A stretch of DNA of 64,000 nucleotides from an uncultured Alphaproteobacteria bacterium (lineage in GTDB: Bacteria; Pseudomonadota; Alphaproteobacteria; HIMB59; GCA-002718135). The DNA is taken from contig CACMQB010000008.1 in NCBI GenBank assembly GCA_902615745.1, positions 1-64,000 of the forward strand, written 5' to 3'. The position numbers and the translations under genes are program-made. This document shows positions 34,743 through 42,988 of this stretch, in pieces. Each line of letters starts with the position of its first letter. Position 1 is the first letter of the stretch. The notes under the pieces are model-generated. The model searched no databases and was not told the origin of the DNA. It saw only the letters and a list, made by a program, of their open reading frames with translations.

Positions 34743-35158
34743 AAAATAAAAATATTCTTTTTATGTGTGTTGCTAATTCAGCAAGAAGTCAAATGGCTGA
34801 AGGAATTGCAAAAAAATTATATCCTAATTGTATCATTCAAAGTGCAGGATCAGTGCCCAAAGAAGTTAATCCCAATGCTATCGAGGTTATGGGTGAAATC
34901 GATATTGATATATCAAAACATTATTCAAAAGATTTTGAAAGTTTAGACAAAAAATTTAGAGATGAATTAAATACCGTTTTTACGCTTTGTAAAGAAGAGG
35001 TATGTCCAGTTTTAAATTCCAAAGCTCAGATATTTTCAATACCATTTGATGATCCAGCATCAGATCATTTTAGTTCAAACCAATTAGATAAATTTAGAGA
35101 AGTAAGAGACTCAATTTTTATTAAATTGAAAGAACTAAAAAATTTATTTGAAAACTAA
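34739..35158 (+). CDS. arsC: Arsenate reductase (low-molecular-weight phosphatase type, ArsC)
   Basis: 139 residues. The P-loop CVANSAR places nucleophile C10 and R16 as in LMW phosphatase-fold ArsC. A second and third Cys, C84 and C89 in LCKEEVCP, match the disulfide-cascade cysteines of thioredoxin-coupled arsenate reductases. It reduces arsenate, a phosphate mimic that leaks through phosphate uptake systems, to arsenite. Coupled to the small membrane protein upstream. A MIP channel at 38.9-39.5 kb could let arsenite out. A tyrosine phosphatase is the alternative. Confidence 0.85.
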   Translation: MKNKNILFMCVANSARSQMAEGIAKKLYPNCIIQSAGSVPKEVNPNAIEVMGEIDIDISKHYSKDFESLDKKFRDELNTVFTLCKEEVCPVLNSKAQIFSIPFDDPASDHFSSNQLDKFREVRDSIFIKLKELKNLFEN

Positions 35159-35240
35159 TAAATTTAAATATTAGTTTAATTTATAAAAATTTAATATTCT
35201 ATTAATACGTCTGTAAAAAATAAAATTTAAATACTTTTTA

Positions 35241-35289
35241 CCACTCACAGTATTATTTCTTCCTGCTTATGTCCAATTATTGTGAGTGG
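35241..35289. repeat. Perfect 9-bp inverted repeat with a 31-nt pyrimidine-rich loop
   Basis: CCACTCACA at 35241-35249 is the exact reverse complement of TGTGAGTGG at 35281-35289. It lies in the 140-bp gap between arsC (ends 35158) and the ppk stop (35299). The loop contains TTCTTCCTGC. It is not followed by a T-run on either strand, so a simple terminator is unlikely; a processed 3' end, an sRNA or a protein site are all possible. Confidence 0.4.
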
Positions 35290-35298
35290 GATTAAATT

Positions 35299-37404
35299 CT
35301 ATTTTCCAATTTTTAAATTAGACTTAGCTCTAGATTTGAGTTTTGCTGAACCCCTCCCAGACAAGCTTGGATTTTTGATAAAAAAATTGTGAGAGGAAAA
35401 TTTTTTCTCTTTGCTTGATATTTCTTTTTTCTGATAATTGCCATTACTTAACATTTGCCAAGAATTTGTATTATCTGTCATACTGGCAATTAAGATCTGA
35501 TTTAATATTTGTTCATGTACAGTTTCATTTTCAATAGGAATAAATGTTTCAACCCGCCTATCTAGATTTCTTTGCATTAAATCGGCAGAAGAAATAAACA
35601 AGATATTTTTTCTATGAGGGAATTTATGACCGTTATAAAAACAATATATTCTCGTATGTTCTAAAAAACGACCAATTATACTTTTAACAACTATATTTTC
35701 CGATAGATTTTCTTTACCAGGTATTAGAGAGCAAATTCCTCTTATTAACAATTCAATTTTTACATTTTTTTGAGATGCTTTATAAAATTCATCAATAATT
35801 TGTTTATCAACAAGAGAATTACACTTACAAACTATTCCAGATGGTTTATTTTTTCCAGCATTTGTAATTTCATTTCTAATTAGTTCATTTAATTTGTTTC
35901 TTGCAGTTATTGGAGAATATACTATTTTTTTTATTGTGGTTGGTTCTGAATAACTAGTTAAATAATTAAACATTTTTGCAGCATCATTTGTTAATGTTTT
36001 GTCACAGGTGAAGTAAGATAAATCCATATAAACTCTTGCATTTCTCGGGTGATAATTACCTGTTCCATAATGTGCGTAATTTACAACAGAATTCATTTGC
36101 TTCCTTGTTACAAGTGTAATTTTTGCATGAGTTTTCATATCAATATTGCCAAAAACAACTTGCGCTCCAGCTAATTCTAATTCTTTTGCCCATTTTAAGT
36201 TACGCTCTTCATCAAAACGTGCTTGCAACTCTATAATGACAGTTACTAATTTTCCTTTTTGTGCTGCTCTAACTAAACTTGCTTCTATTGGTGAGTCATC
36301 AGTAGTTCGATATAAAGTATGTTTTATTGATAAGACTTTTGGATCATCTGCAGCTTGATCAATAAACTGAATCACAACTTCAAAAGATTCAAAAGGGTGA
36401 TGAATAACAATATCTTTATTTGCTATAGCTTTAAAATAATCATTTTTAAAATCTTTAATTCTTTCAGGAAACCGTACCTTAAATTTTGGAAATAATAATT
36501 TTTTAAAATCTTTCAAAAAAATTGACTCTATACTCGAAAGATTAACGGGTATTGGCAGTTTATATGTATTTACATCCTTATAGTTAAGTTTTTTATTTAT
36601 GAATTTAATTAAGTGACTAGATATACTTTCATCAAAATCAATTCTTATTACCTCTTGTCTTCTTCTCTCAAAAATAGCTTTTTGAAATACTAAAAATAAA
36701 TCTTCTCCTTCACCTCCTAATTCTAATTCACTATTCCTAATTGGTCTAAAAACACCTTTATCCAAAACCCTATCACACTGGAAAATTTCTTTTAAAGAAA
36801 TAAGTAGGGCTGTCTCCATAGATACAAAACGTATTTTTTTACCAGGTAATTTAATAAATTTTTCTAATCCCTCTGGCACTCTCAGTATTCCATAAAAAGT
36901 TTTTTTATTATTTATTAAACGACATACTAAGGTTGTTTCTTTATTTGGTATAAAAGGAAATGGGTGAGATGGATCAATAATAATTGGCGTTAAAACCCCC
37001 CAATTATTTTCTTCTAAATAATTTTTAATAAATGTTTTATCTTTTGTTTTCAGTGTTTTTTCTACATCTATATGGATTTTGTTTTCTGAAAGCTCTCTTA
37101 GTAAATCTATCCATATTGATTTTATATTTGAAATCATTTTCGATGTTTCTTTATCTATCAGCTTGAGTTGTTGTTGTGGTGTTAATCCATCAAAACTTTT
37201 ATTTCGTGAAAATTTTTGAACATTCAATCCTGCTACTCTAACCATAAAAAATTCATCTAAATTAGAGAATGCTATTGATAAAAATCTAACCCTTTCTAAA
37301 AGTGGAATTTTACTATCAGATGTCTGACTTAAGACTCTTTCATTGAATTTTAGCCAAGACAATTCCCTGTTTGCATAGTTATAAGCAGTATTTTTTTTTA
37401 ACAT
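35299..37404 (-). CDS. ppk1: Polyphosphate kinase 1
   Basis: 701 residues, full length. The order N domain (YANRELSWLKFNERVL), middle domain, then catalytic C1/C2 domains is intact. Active-site His candidates sit in NMKTHAKI and LEHTRIYCF, with RRVETFIP near the C-terminus. It reversibly polymerises ATP gamma-phosphate into polyphosphate. The basic tail (KLKSRAKSNLKIGK) is slightly extended. Followed upstream by sixA and the divergent ppx gene, the three form a polyphosphate module within the phosphorus island. Confidence 0.95.
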   Translation of the reverse strand: MLKKNTAYNYANRELSWLKFNERVLSQTSDSKIPLLERVRFLSIAFSNLDEFFMVRVAGLNVQKFSRNKSFDGLTPQQQLKLIDKETSKMISNIKSIWIDLLRELSENKIHIDVEKTLKTKDKTFIKNYLEENNWGVLTPIIIDPSHPFPFIPNKETTLVCRLINNKKTFYGILRVPEGLEKFIKLPGKKIRFVSMETALLISLKEIFQCDRVLDKGVFRPIRNSELELGGEGEDLFLVFQKAIFERRRQEVIRIDFDESISSHLIKFINKKLNYKDVNTYKLPIPVNLSSIESIFLKDFKKLLFPKFKVRFPERIKDFKNDYFKAIANKDIVIHHPFESFEVVIQFIDQAADDPKVLSIKHTLYRTTDDSPIEASLVRAAQKGKLVTVIIELQARFDEERNLKWAKELELAGAQVVFGNIDMKTHAKITLVTRKQMNSVVNYAHYGTGNYHPRNARVYMDLSYFTCDKTLTNDAAKMFNYLTSYSEPTTIKKIVYSPITARNKLNELIRNEITNAGKNKPSGIVCKCNSLVDKQIIDEFYKASQKNVKIELLIRGICSLIPGKENLSENIVVKSIIGRFLEHTRIYCFYNGHKFPHRKNILFISSADLMQRNLDRRVETFIPIENETVHEQILNQILIASMTDNTNSWQMLSNGNYQKKEISSKEKKFSSHNFFIKNPSLSGRGSAKLKSRAKSNLKIGK

Positions 37405-37464
37405 AATTTTTTTTTATATTTTTTAGGTATAAAAAAAACATGTTCATAAAAAATTCATATTTCT

Positions 37465-37923
37465 TTAATAATTTTTATTTTTTGGTTTTAAAATTTTATC
37501 AATAGTCCAGTTATTTTTAAAGGATATTATAGCAAAAGCACAGGTTGGAAAATGTTCAATATTTGAATTACATAAAATATTAATTGAATCTATCAAACTA
37601 GGGTTGTGTCCAATGATAAGAGTATTTTTTTTTAATTTTTTAATTTTGCTTACAAGTATATTTGGTGGGCATTCATAAATATCGTTATCAATTGTAAATT
37701 TTACTGAGCGATCAAATGAATTAGAAATTATATCATATGTGCTAGTTGTTCTTTTAGAAGGAGAACATATTATCTGACCAATTTGAAATTTTCTTTTATC
37801 TAATATTTTAGAAAATTGTTTTGCGTTTCTCACACCTCTTTTATTCAGTGGCCTATCAATGTCATCAAGTTCTAAATTATCCCAACTAGATTTGGCGTGA
37901 CGTAATAAATATACTTGTAGCAT
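37465..37923 (-). CDS. sixA: SixA-type phosphohistidine phosphatase
   Basis: 152 residues, histidine phosphatase superfamily. The LRHAKSSW motif at residues 6-13 provides the nucleophilic His (H8), and SPSKRTTSTYDII plus LIIGHNPSLID hold the second His. SixA-like proteins remove phosphate from phosphohistidine, for example on phosphotransfer proteins. It lies 60 bp upstream of ppk1 on the same strand and is divergent from ppx. Confidence 0.85.
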   Translation of the reverse strand: MLQVYLLRHAKSSWDNLELDDIDRPLNKRGVRNAKQFSKILDKRKFQIGQIICSPSKRTTSTYDIISNSFDRSVKFTIDNDIYECPPNILVSKIKKLKKNTLIIGHNPSLIDSINILCNSNIEHFPTCAFAIISFKNNWTIDKILKPKNKNY

Positions 37924-37955
37924 TCGAGTTTAATACTTTAGATGTATACATTTCC

Positions 37956-38861
37956 ATGGCTAAAAAGAAAAATAAAAATCCCATAACAGTGATTGATCTA
38001 GGCTCTAACACATTTAGACTAGTTATATATGCGCAAGCTATTCATCCTTTTCCAATACTTTATCAAAAAAGAGAATTCTTAAAATTAGGTGAAAGTATTA
38101 AAATAGGTAAACTCCCATCGATAAAAATAAAAGAAGCTATAAAATGCTTAGAAGAATATATTAAGATTGCAAAAGATTATGAGTCCTTAGATATTCATAT
38201 AATTGCAACGGCCGCAATTCGTGAAACAATAAATGGAAAAGAAATTATTGAACCCTTCAAGAAAAAAAAGTCAGTTAGAGTAGAAGTGCTCTCACCAAAA
38301 AATGAAGCTAAATGCGGATCTCTAGGTGTAATTAGTTCAATAAAAAATCCAATCGGTTTAGTTGCTGACTTGGGAGGTGGAAGTTTAGAACTTAGTACTA
38401 TAAAAAATGAAAACATACTTGAAACTAAAAGTTTAAAAATTGGCATCTTAAGAAGTGAATCTGAGATGTACAAAACTACTAAAATTAAATTTGGTAATTT
38501 TTTATTTTCTAAATTTAAAAACCAATCTCTTAAATTTTCTAAAAACGTAGGAAATATTTATGTTATTGGAGGCATGTGGCGCAACCTTGCAAAACTTCAT
38601 TTGCACCTAAATGGAATCAAGAAAAATAAATTACATGGGTACATGATACCATTTTCAGAGTTAGAAATATTTTATCACAAATTATACTCTATGGAAAAAA
38701 AACAAATTCAAAAATTGAATGTTGTCCAACCCAATCGATTAGATAAATTAAAATTATCTACATATATTTTATTTAGCCTTGCTTCATTTTATAACATTAA
38801 AAATATTATTTTTGTAAGATATGGAATCCGTGAAGGCTACTTGTACGATATGTTGAACTAA
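37956..38861 (+). CDS. ppx: Ppx/GppA-family exopolyphosphatase/guanosine pentaphosphatase
   Basis: 301 residues: the ASKHA ATPase fold with DLGSNTFRLVIY near residues 13-24, AADLGGGSLEL as GLVADLGGGSLELS near 138, and IYVIGGMWRNLAKL near 198. Standard long Ppx proteins have about 500 residues with an HD-like C-terminal half; this form ends after the two core domains, as in many alphaproteobacteria. It degrades polyphosphate or converts pppGpp. Divergent from sixA, and its 3' end overlaps the MIP gene by 4 bp. Confidence 0.88.
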   Translation: MAKKKNKNPITVIDLGSNTFRLVIYAQAIHPFPILYQKREFLKLGESIKIGKLPSIKIKEAIKCLEEYIKIAKDYESLDIHIIATAAIRETINGKEIIEPFKKKKSVRVEVLSPKNEAKCGSLGVISSIKNPIGLVADLGGGSLELSTIKNENILETKSLKIGILRSESEMYKTTKIKFGNFLFSKFKNQSLKFSKNVGNIYVIGGMWRNLAKLHLHLNGIKKNKLHGYMIPFSELEIFYHKLYSMEKKQIQKLNVVQPNRLDKLKLSTYILFSLASFYNIKNIIFVRYGIREGYLYDMLN

Positions 38862-39514
38862 TTTTTAAAAAACAATCTAACAATAAATGTAGCAATAAGA
38901 GCACCAATAATCTGAGCTAAAATAAAACCTAGAACACTTGATGGACTTATTCCACTAAAGCTGTCTGTAAACATTCTCCCTATAGTTACTGCTGGATTTG
39001 CAAAACTTGTTGATGAAGTAAACCAATATCCTGCGGTAATAAATAGAGCTACACCAATAGCTATTCTTTCCTTGTTTACCTCTTTTAATATAAAAATAGT
39101 TAATAATAATCCAACAGTTGCAATTATTTCTGAAAAGAATTTAAATACACCAACTCTTTCATTGAGTGACCATTCAATTATAGGATATTCAAAATACCAA
39201 TTTGCAGTTAAACAACCAAATATACCAGCAATAATCTGAGTAAAAATAAAAATTATTCCGTAATTAATAGGAATATTTTTTTGTATAATATCACTTAATA
39301 CAACAGCAGGATTAAAGTACGCTCCTGAGATATTAATAAACATAGAAATAATTACATATAAAATGGCACCTGTTGCAATAGTGTTTCCTAGTAATATTAT
39401 ACCAAGGTCATTTGACATTAACTCTCCCATAATTCCACTACCTACAACTGTTAGTACAAGAAAATATGTCCCAATAAATTCTGCTAGTATTTTTTGTCTT
39501 AAAGAAAATGTCAC
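38858..39514 (-). CDS. MIP family channel (aquaporin/glycerol facilitator type)
   Basis: 218 residues with six transmembrane helices and both half-helix NPA motifs: NPA in GAYFNPAVVLSD (about residues 66-68) and again in FANPAVTIGR (about 172-174). Such channels pass water, glycerol or arsenite. In rhizobia an AqpS channel substitutes for an arsenite pump beside ArsC; the ArsC gene at 34.7 kb allows a similar reading here, but the genes are not adjacent and glycerol or water is equally possible. It ends inside ppx and follows the glycosyltransferase by 20 bp. Confidence 0.88.
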   Translation of the reverse strand: MTFSLRQKILAEFIGTYFLVLTVVGSGIMGELMSNDLGIILLGNTIATGAILYVIISMFINISGAYFNPAVVLSDIIQKNIPINYGIIFIFTQIIAGIFGCLTANWYFEYPIIEWSLNERVGVFKFFSEIIATVGLLLTIFILKEVNKERIAIGVALFITAGYWFTSSTSFANPAVTIGRMFTDSFSGISPSSVLGFILAQIIGALIATFIVRLFFKN

Positions 39515-39534
39515 TATAAAATTACCTTAAATAA

Positions 39535-40536
39535 CTAAACTTTTACCATAAATTCTAAAAATTCATTCACACATTTCTCCCAAGTTAATTTAAGAGTAAA
39601 ATTTCTACAATCAACTCTTTTTACTTTAAGTGCCTTCTTAACTGATTGTAACAAGTCATTATCTAAAGTGTTAATCTTTTCATCTGTTAATACATCTATG
39701 GGCCCGGTTACTGGATATGCAGCAATTGGTGTTCCACTAGCCAATGCTTCAAGTATTACATTTCCTAAAGTGTCTGTTTTAGAAGGAAAGACAAATACAT
39801 CTGCGTTTGCATAATATTTCGCTAGTTCATCTCCAGTTTTTACACCGACAAAATTTATTTCAGGATATTTATTAATATATTTTTGTAATTCGGGACCATC
39901 ACCCACAACAGTTTTATTATAATTTCCTTTAAGTTTTAAAAATTCTTCAATATTTTTTTCAATTGCTACTCTACCAACATAAGTCAGTTGCCTATCTTTA
40001 CTGTTTGTGTCTCTTTTATTTGGATTAAATAATTCTGTATCAACACCTCTATTCCAAACTACTAAATTTTTAAAATTATACTTTTTTAACTCATTTAGCA
40101 TTGAAACTGATGGAACAAGAACTCTTTCTGAATCACTATGTAGTCTTCTTAATATGGAGTATGTAAATCTCTTTGGGATAAAAGCTCTTTGCTTAATGTA
40201 GTCAGGAAAACGGGTGTGAAAGGAAGAAGTGTATTGTAGTTTATTTTTAAGACAGTACTTACGACCAGCAAAACCTACCGGACCTTCAGTCATTATATGA
40301 ACAACATCTGGATTAAATTCTTTAAAAAATTTTTCAGTAACTTTTTTAGTATTGTAAGAAATTTTTATTTCTTTGTACCAAGGATAACTAAAATTATTAA
40401 ACATCTCAGGATGTAATATTTTAATTTCAAAACCTTTTTTTTTTAGAATAGGTATAATGCTTTGAAATGTCGTAACAACGCCATTTACCTGAGGAACCCA
40501 CGCATCACTAATTAACGCGATTTTTTTAGGCTGCAT
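39535..40536 (-). CDS. GT4-family glycosyltransferase, probable Agt-type glycolipid synthase
   Basis: 333 residues, GT-B fold. The N-terminal SDAWVPQVNGVVTT and EGPVGFAGRKYC and the C-terminal FVFPSKTDTLGNVILEALASG block are typical of GDP-mannose or UDP-sugar dependent GT4 enzymes. Its gene overlaps that of the PlcP-like phosphoesterase by 11 bp. A PlcP-Agt pair remodels membranes under phosphate limitation: PlcP releases diacylglycerol from phospholipids and Agt adds a sugar to it. That pairing is known from marine alphaproteobacteria; the sugar is not predictable here. Confidence 0.83.
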   Translation of the reverse strand: MQPKKIALISDAWVPQVNGVVTTFQSIIPILKKKGFEIKILHPEMFNNFSYPWYKEIKISYNTKKVTEKFFKEFNPDVVHIMTEGPVGFAGRKYCLKNKLQYTSSFHTRFPDYIKQRAFIPKRFTYSILRRLHSDSERVLVPSVSMLNELKKYNFKNLVVWNRGVDTELFNPNKRDTNSKDRQLTYVGRVAIEKNIEEFLKLKGNYNKTVVGDGPELQKYINKYPEINFVGVKTGDELAKYYANADVFVFPSKTDTLGNVILEALASGTPIAAYPVTGPIDVLTDEKINTLDNDLLQSVKKALKVKRVDCRNFTLKLTWEKCVNEFLEFMVKV

Positions 40537-41338
40537 CCTCTTTTATTTTTCGTCTTTCTTCAAAAGAAATTAATTTTAATTTTTCTCTTTCTTCGGGCCA
40601 ATTAAGAATAGATAAATTTCCAATTTCATCTTCAACGAGTGCTGTGCAACTTTCAATCCAGTCACCATCATTACAATAGAGAACACCATTTAATTCCTTT
40701 ATTTCAGGTCTATGTATATGCCCGCACACAACGACATCGGCATTTTCTCTTCTTGCTCTATCAGATACAGCAAACTCAAAATTACTAATAAAGTTTGTTG
40801 CATGCTTTGTTTTCTTTTTTAAATATTGAGACAGTGACCAGTAAGATAAACCCATCTTTCGTCGAATAAAATTAAATACATTATTTAACTTTAGCAAATA
40901 TTCATAAAGTGCTGATCCCACTTTGGCTAACCATCTTGCATTAATGATCACAGCATCAAACTCATCTCCGTGTGTAATCAGTACTTTCCTTCCATCAGCT
41001 AATTGATGTGTATCTTCATTTTTGATTGAAATTTCTCCAAAGGAAAAATTTGTAAAATCTTTTAATACTTCATCATGATTTCCTGGGATAAGCACTACCT
41101 TAGTTCCATTTTTCGCTTTTTTTAAAACTTTTTGAACCACATCATTATGTTCTTGAGGCCAATACATTTTCTTACGCATGCGCCATCCATCTACAATGTC
41201 GCCTACTAAAAATAAATATTCTGAATCTGTTTCCTCTAAGAATTCTAAAAGCATGTTGCTTTTACAGCCACTAGTTCCTAGATGGGTATCCGAAATCCAA
41301 ATTGTGCGGTAAAATTTTTTATTTGTTTCAAATTTCAT
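40526..41338 (-). CDS. plcP: PlcP-like metallophosphoesterase (phospholipase C for lipid remodelling)
   Basis: 270 residues, calcineurin fold. Metal motifs: SDTHLG near residue 16, GDIVDGW, GNHDEVL, HGDEF and CGHIHRPEI. It resembles the family annotated as UDP-2,3-diacylglucosamine pyrophosphatase, which includes rhizobial and marine PlcP. The overlap with a GT4 gene and the phosphate-regulation genes just upstream favour PlcP over LpxH; LpxH remains the alternative. No signal peptide. It is divergent from the SET-domain gene. Confidence 0.8.
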   Translation of the reverse strand: MKFETNKKFYRTIWISDTHLGTSGCKSNMLLEFLEETDSEYLFLVGDIVDGWRMRKKMYWPQEHNDVVQKVLKKAKNGTKVVLIPGNHDEVLKDFTNFSFGEISIKNEDTHQLADGRKVLITHGDEFDAVIINARWLAKVGSALYEYLLKLNNVFNFIRRKMGLSYWSLSQYLKKKTKHATNFISNFEFAVSDRARRENADVVVCGHIHRPEIKELNGVLYCNDGDWIESCTALVEDEIGNLSILNWPEEREKLKLISFEERRKIKEDAA

Positions 41339-41424
41339 TAATTAAAGAATTGCTCTTATACATAAAAGTATCATTTTATAATACAATTTATTATTATATG
41401 TGTGTATTGTAAAAAAATAACAGT

Positions 41425-41925
41425 ATGACGCAGAAAATTTGGTTTAAAAAAAAATCACCCCTTCACGGTTCTGGATTATTTGCAAAAACTAATATTAAAA
41501 AAGGTCAGAAAGTAATCCAATATATTGGTGATAAAGTTACTAAAAGAGAGGGTGACAAAAGAGCGGATAAACAAATCCGTAAAGCAAAAAAAGATAAAAA
41601 TAACGGCATGGTCTATGTTTTTGAACTAAACAAGCGATACGACATAGACGGTGATGTCGATTATAATTTTGCAAAATTTATTAATCACTCATGTAATCCG
41701 AATTGTGAAGTAGACATCATAGATAATGAGATTTGGATTTCTTCTATTAAACGAATAAAAAAAGGAGACGAACTTTTCTATAACTATGGTTATCCTTTTG
41801 ATACAGATTTTGTGGATCACATTTGTAAGTGTGGTTCTAGAAATTGTGTAGGTTATATTTTAAGTGACAATGATTGGCCAAAATTAAAAAAATATGAAAA
41901 AAAAACTAAGACTAAGTCTAAGTAA
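41425..41925 (+). CDS. SET-domain protein (putative protein lysine methyltransferase)
   Basis: 166 residues that are almost entirely a SET domain: GSGLFAKTNIKKGQKVI near 14-30, NHSCNPNC near 87-94, GDELFYNYGYPFD near 113-125, and a post-SET CKCGSRNCVG at about 134-143. These cover the SAM-binding and catalytic motifs, so it is probably active, transferring methyl groups to protein lysines. Bacterial targets are unknown. The last 32 bp overlap phoR in another frame, so it is coupled to the phosphate-sensing operon. RBS is weak. A Lys-rich tail (KKYEKKTKTKSK) ends it. Confidence 0.88.
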   Translation: MTQKIWFKKKSPLHGSGLFAKTNIKKGQKVIQYIGDKVTKREGDKRADKQIRKAKKDKNNGMVYVFELNKRYDIDGDVDYNFAKFINHSCNPNCEVDIIDNEIWISSIKRIKKGDELFYNYGYPFDTDFVDHICKCGSRNCVGYILSDNDWPKLKKYEKKTKTKSK

Positions 41926-42946
41926 GATACCTTCGATTATTATTGCAATTGATACAAATAAGGAAATAATTTTTTACAATAATGCAGCTAAACAAAAATT
42001 TTTATTTATTGATGAAGGAAGAGATCTTAATAATATTATTAGATCAACAGAGTTAAATACTTTTATTGATAAAGCCTTTAGGGAGAAAGAAGATTTTAAG
42101 TTTGAATTCACCCCATCTAATTTTAGTGATATGTATTTTATTGCTGACTTAATATTTGTTGAAAAAGATTATGAAGAATTATTAATATCACTAAATGATC
42201 AAAGTCTTCTTAAAAACTATGAACAAATGCGAACAGATTTTGTGGCCAATGTAAGCCATGAATTGAGAACTCCTCTTTCCTCAATTCTAGGCTATGTTGA
42301 AACAATTAAAAATTCACTCAATGAAGATAAGAACAAAGACAAAACGGTTGGTAAATTTTTAGACACAATGGAAGATCAGGCTTGGCGTATGACTAGACTT
42401 GTCGAAGATTTATTATTACTAAGTAAATATGAGACTGAAGATAAGCCTATAGAATTTCAAGAAGCTAATATAAGGAAATTAATTGATGGCGTAGTAGATA
42501 ATTTACAAAACAAATTAATGGCAAAAAAAATTGAAGTTCAAATCAAGGATGATTTTGATAAGTCTACAATATCAGCAAACAAAGATGCTCTAATTCAAGT
42601 TTTTTTAAACTTAACTGATAACGCAATAAAATATAGCAGAGAAAATTCTACTATTAGTATTGAGATTGAGGGAGTCATTGATGACAATACCGCCTTTTGC
42701 CAAATAAGTTTTATAGATAACGGAGAAGGTATATCAAAAGAGCATTTAACAAGACTTACTGAAAGATTTTATAGAGTAGATAAAAATAGATCTCGAAATC
42801 AAGGTGGTACCGGTTTGGGTTTATCTATTGTTAAACATATAACTAATAAGCATAATGGTAAATTATCAATAAAAAGCAAGGTGGATAAGGGCTCAACATT
42901 TACTATTTCCTTACCCGTAATTCAGCAAATTGTAATAAATCCTTAA
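41894..42946 (+). CDS. phoR: PhoR-type sensor histidine kinase lacking transmembrane segments
   Basis: 350 residues. PAS-like sensor domain at about 8-100 (IIIAIDTNKEIIFYNNAA), HisKA with phospho-acceptor H122 in NVSHELRTPLSS, and HATPase_c with N box NLTDNAIKYS, G1 DNGEGI, and G2 GGTGLGLSIVKH. It is followed by pstSCAB-phoU-phoB, so it is the PhoR of this genome, phosphorylating PhoB. Unlike E. coli PhoR it has no N-terminal membrane helices in the translated frame; the frame begins inside the SET gene, so a longer start is not available. PhoU/Pst contacts would then be from the cytoplasm. Confidence 0.88.
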   Translation: MKKKLRLSLSKIPSIIIAIDTNKEIIFYNNAAKQKFLFIDEGRDLNNIIRSTELNTFIDKAFREKEDFKFEFTPSNFSDMYFIADLIFVEKDYEELLISLNDQSLLKNYEQMRTDFVANVSHELRTPLSSILGYVETIKNSLNEDKNKDKTVGKFLDTMEDQAWRMTRLVEDLLLLSKYETEDKPIEFQEANIRKLIDGVVDNLQNKLMAKKIEVQIKDDFDKSTISANKDALIQVFLNLTDNAIKYSRENSTISIEIEGVIDDNTAFCQISFIDNGEGISKEHLTRLTERFYRVDKNRSRNQGGTGLGLSIVKHITNKHNGKLSIKSKVDKGSTFTISLPVIQQIVINP

Positions 42947-42947
42947 T
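42930..42947 (+). promoter_or_regulatory. Candidate Pho box between phoR and pstS
   Basis: TTGTAAT at 42930-42936 and CCTTAAT at 42941-42947 are 11 bp apart, the same spacing as in the other Pho-box-like sites of this window. It overlaps the last codons of phoR and ends 41 bp before the pstS ATG at 42989. Only two half-sites are recognisable, so support is weaker than at 24205. Confidence 0.35.
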
Positions 42948-42988
42948 ATATATTCTGTAGGACAACCTTAATTTAAATGAGGTTAAAT

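Noticed and set aside
41396-41424. Pho box in the plcP/SET divergent promoter (TTGTAAA near 41407; CTGTTAT on the minus strand)
   Set aside because: The two half-sites are in opposite orientation and no third repeat at 11-bp spacing is present; too weak to list.
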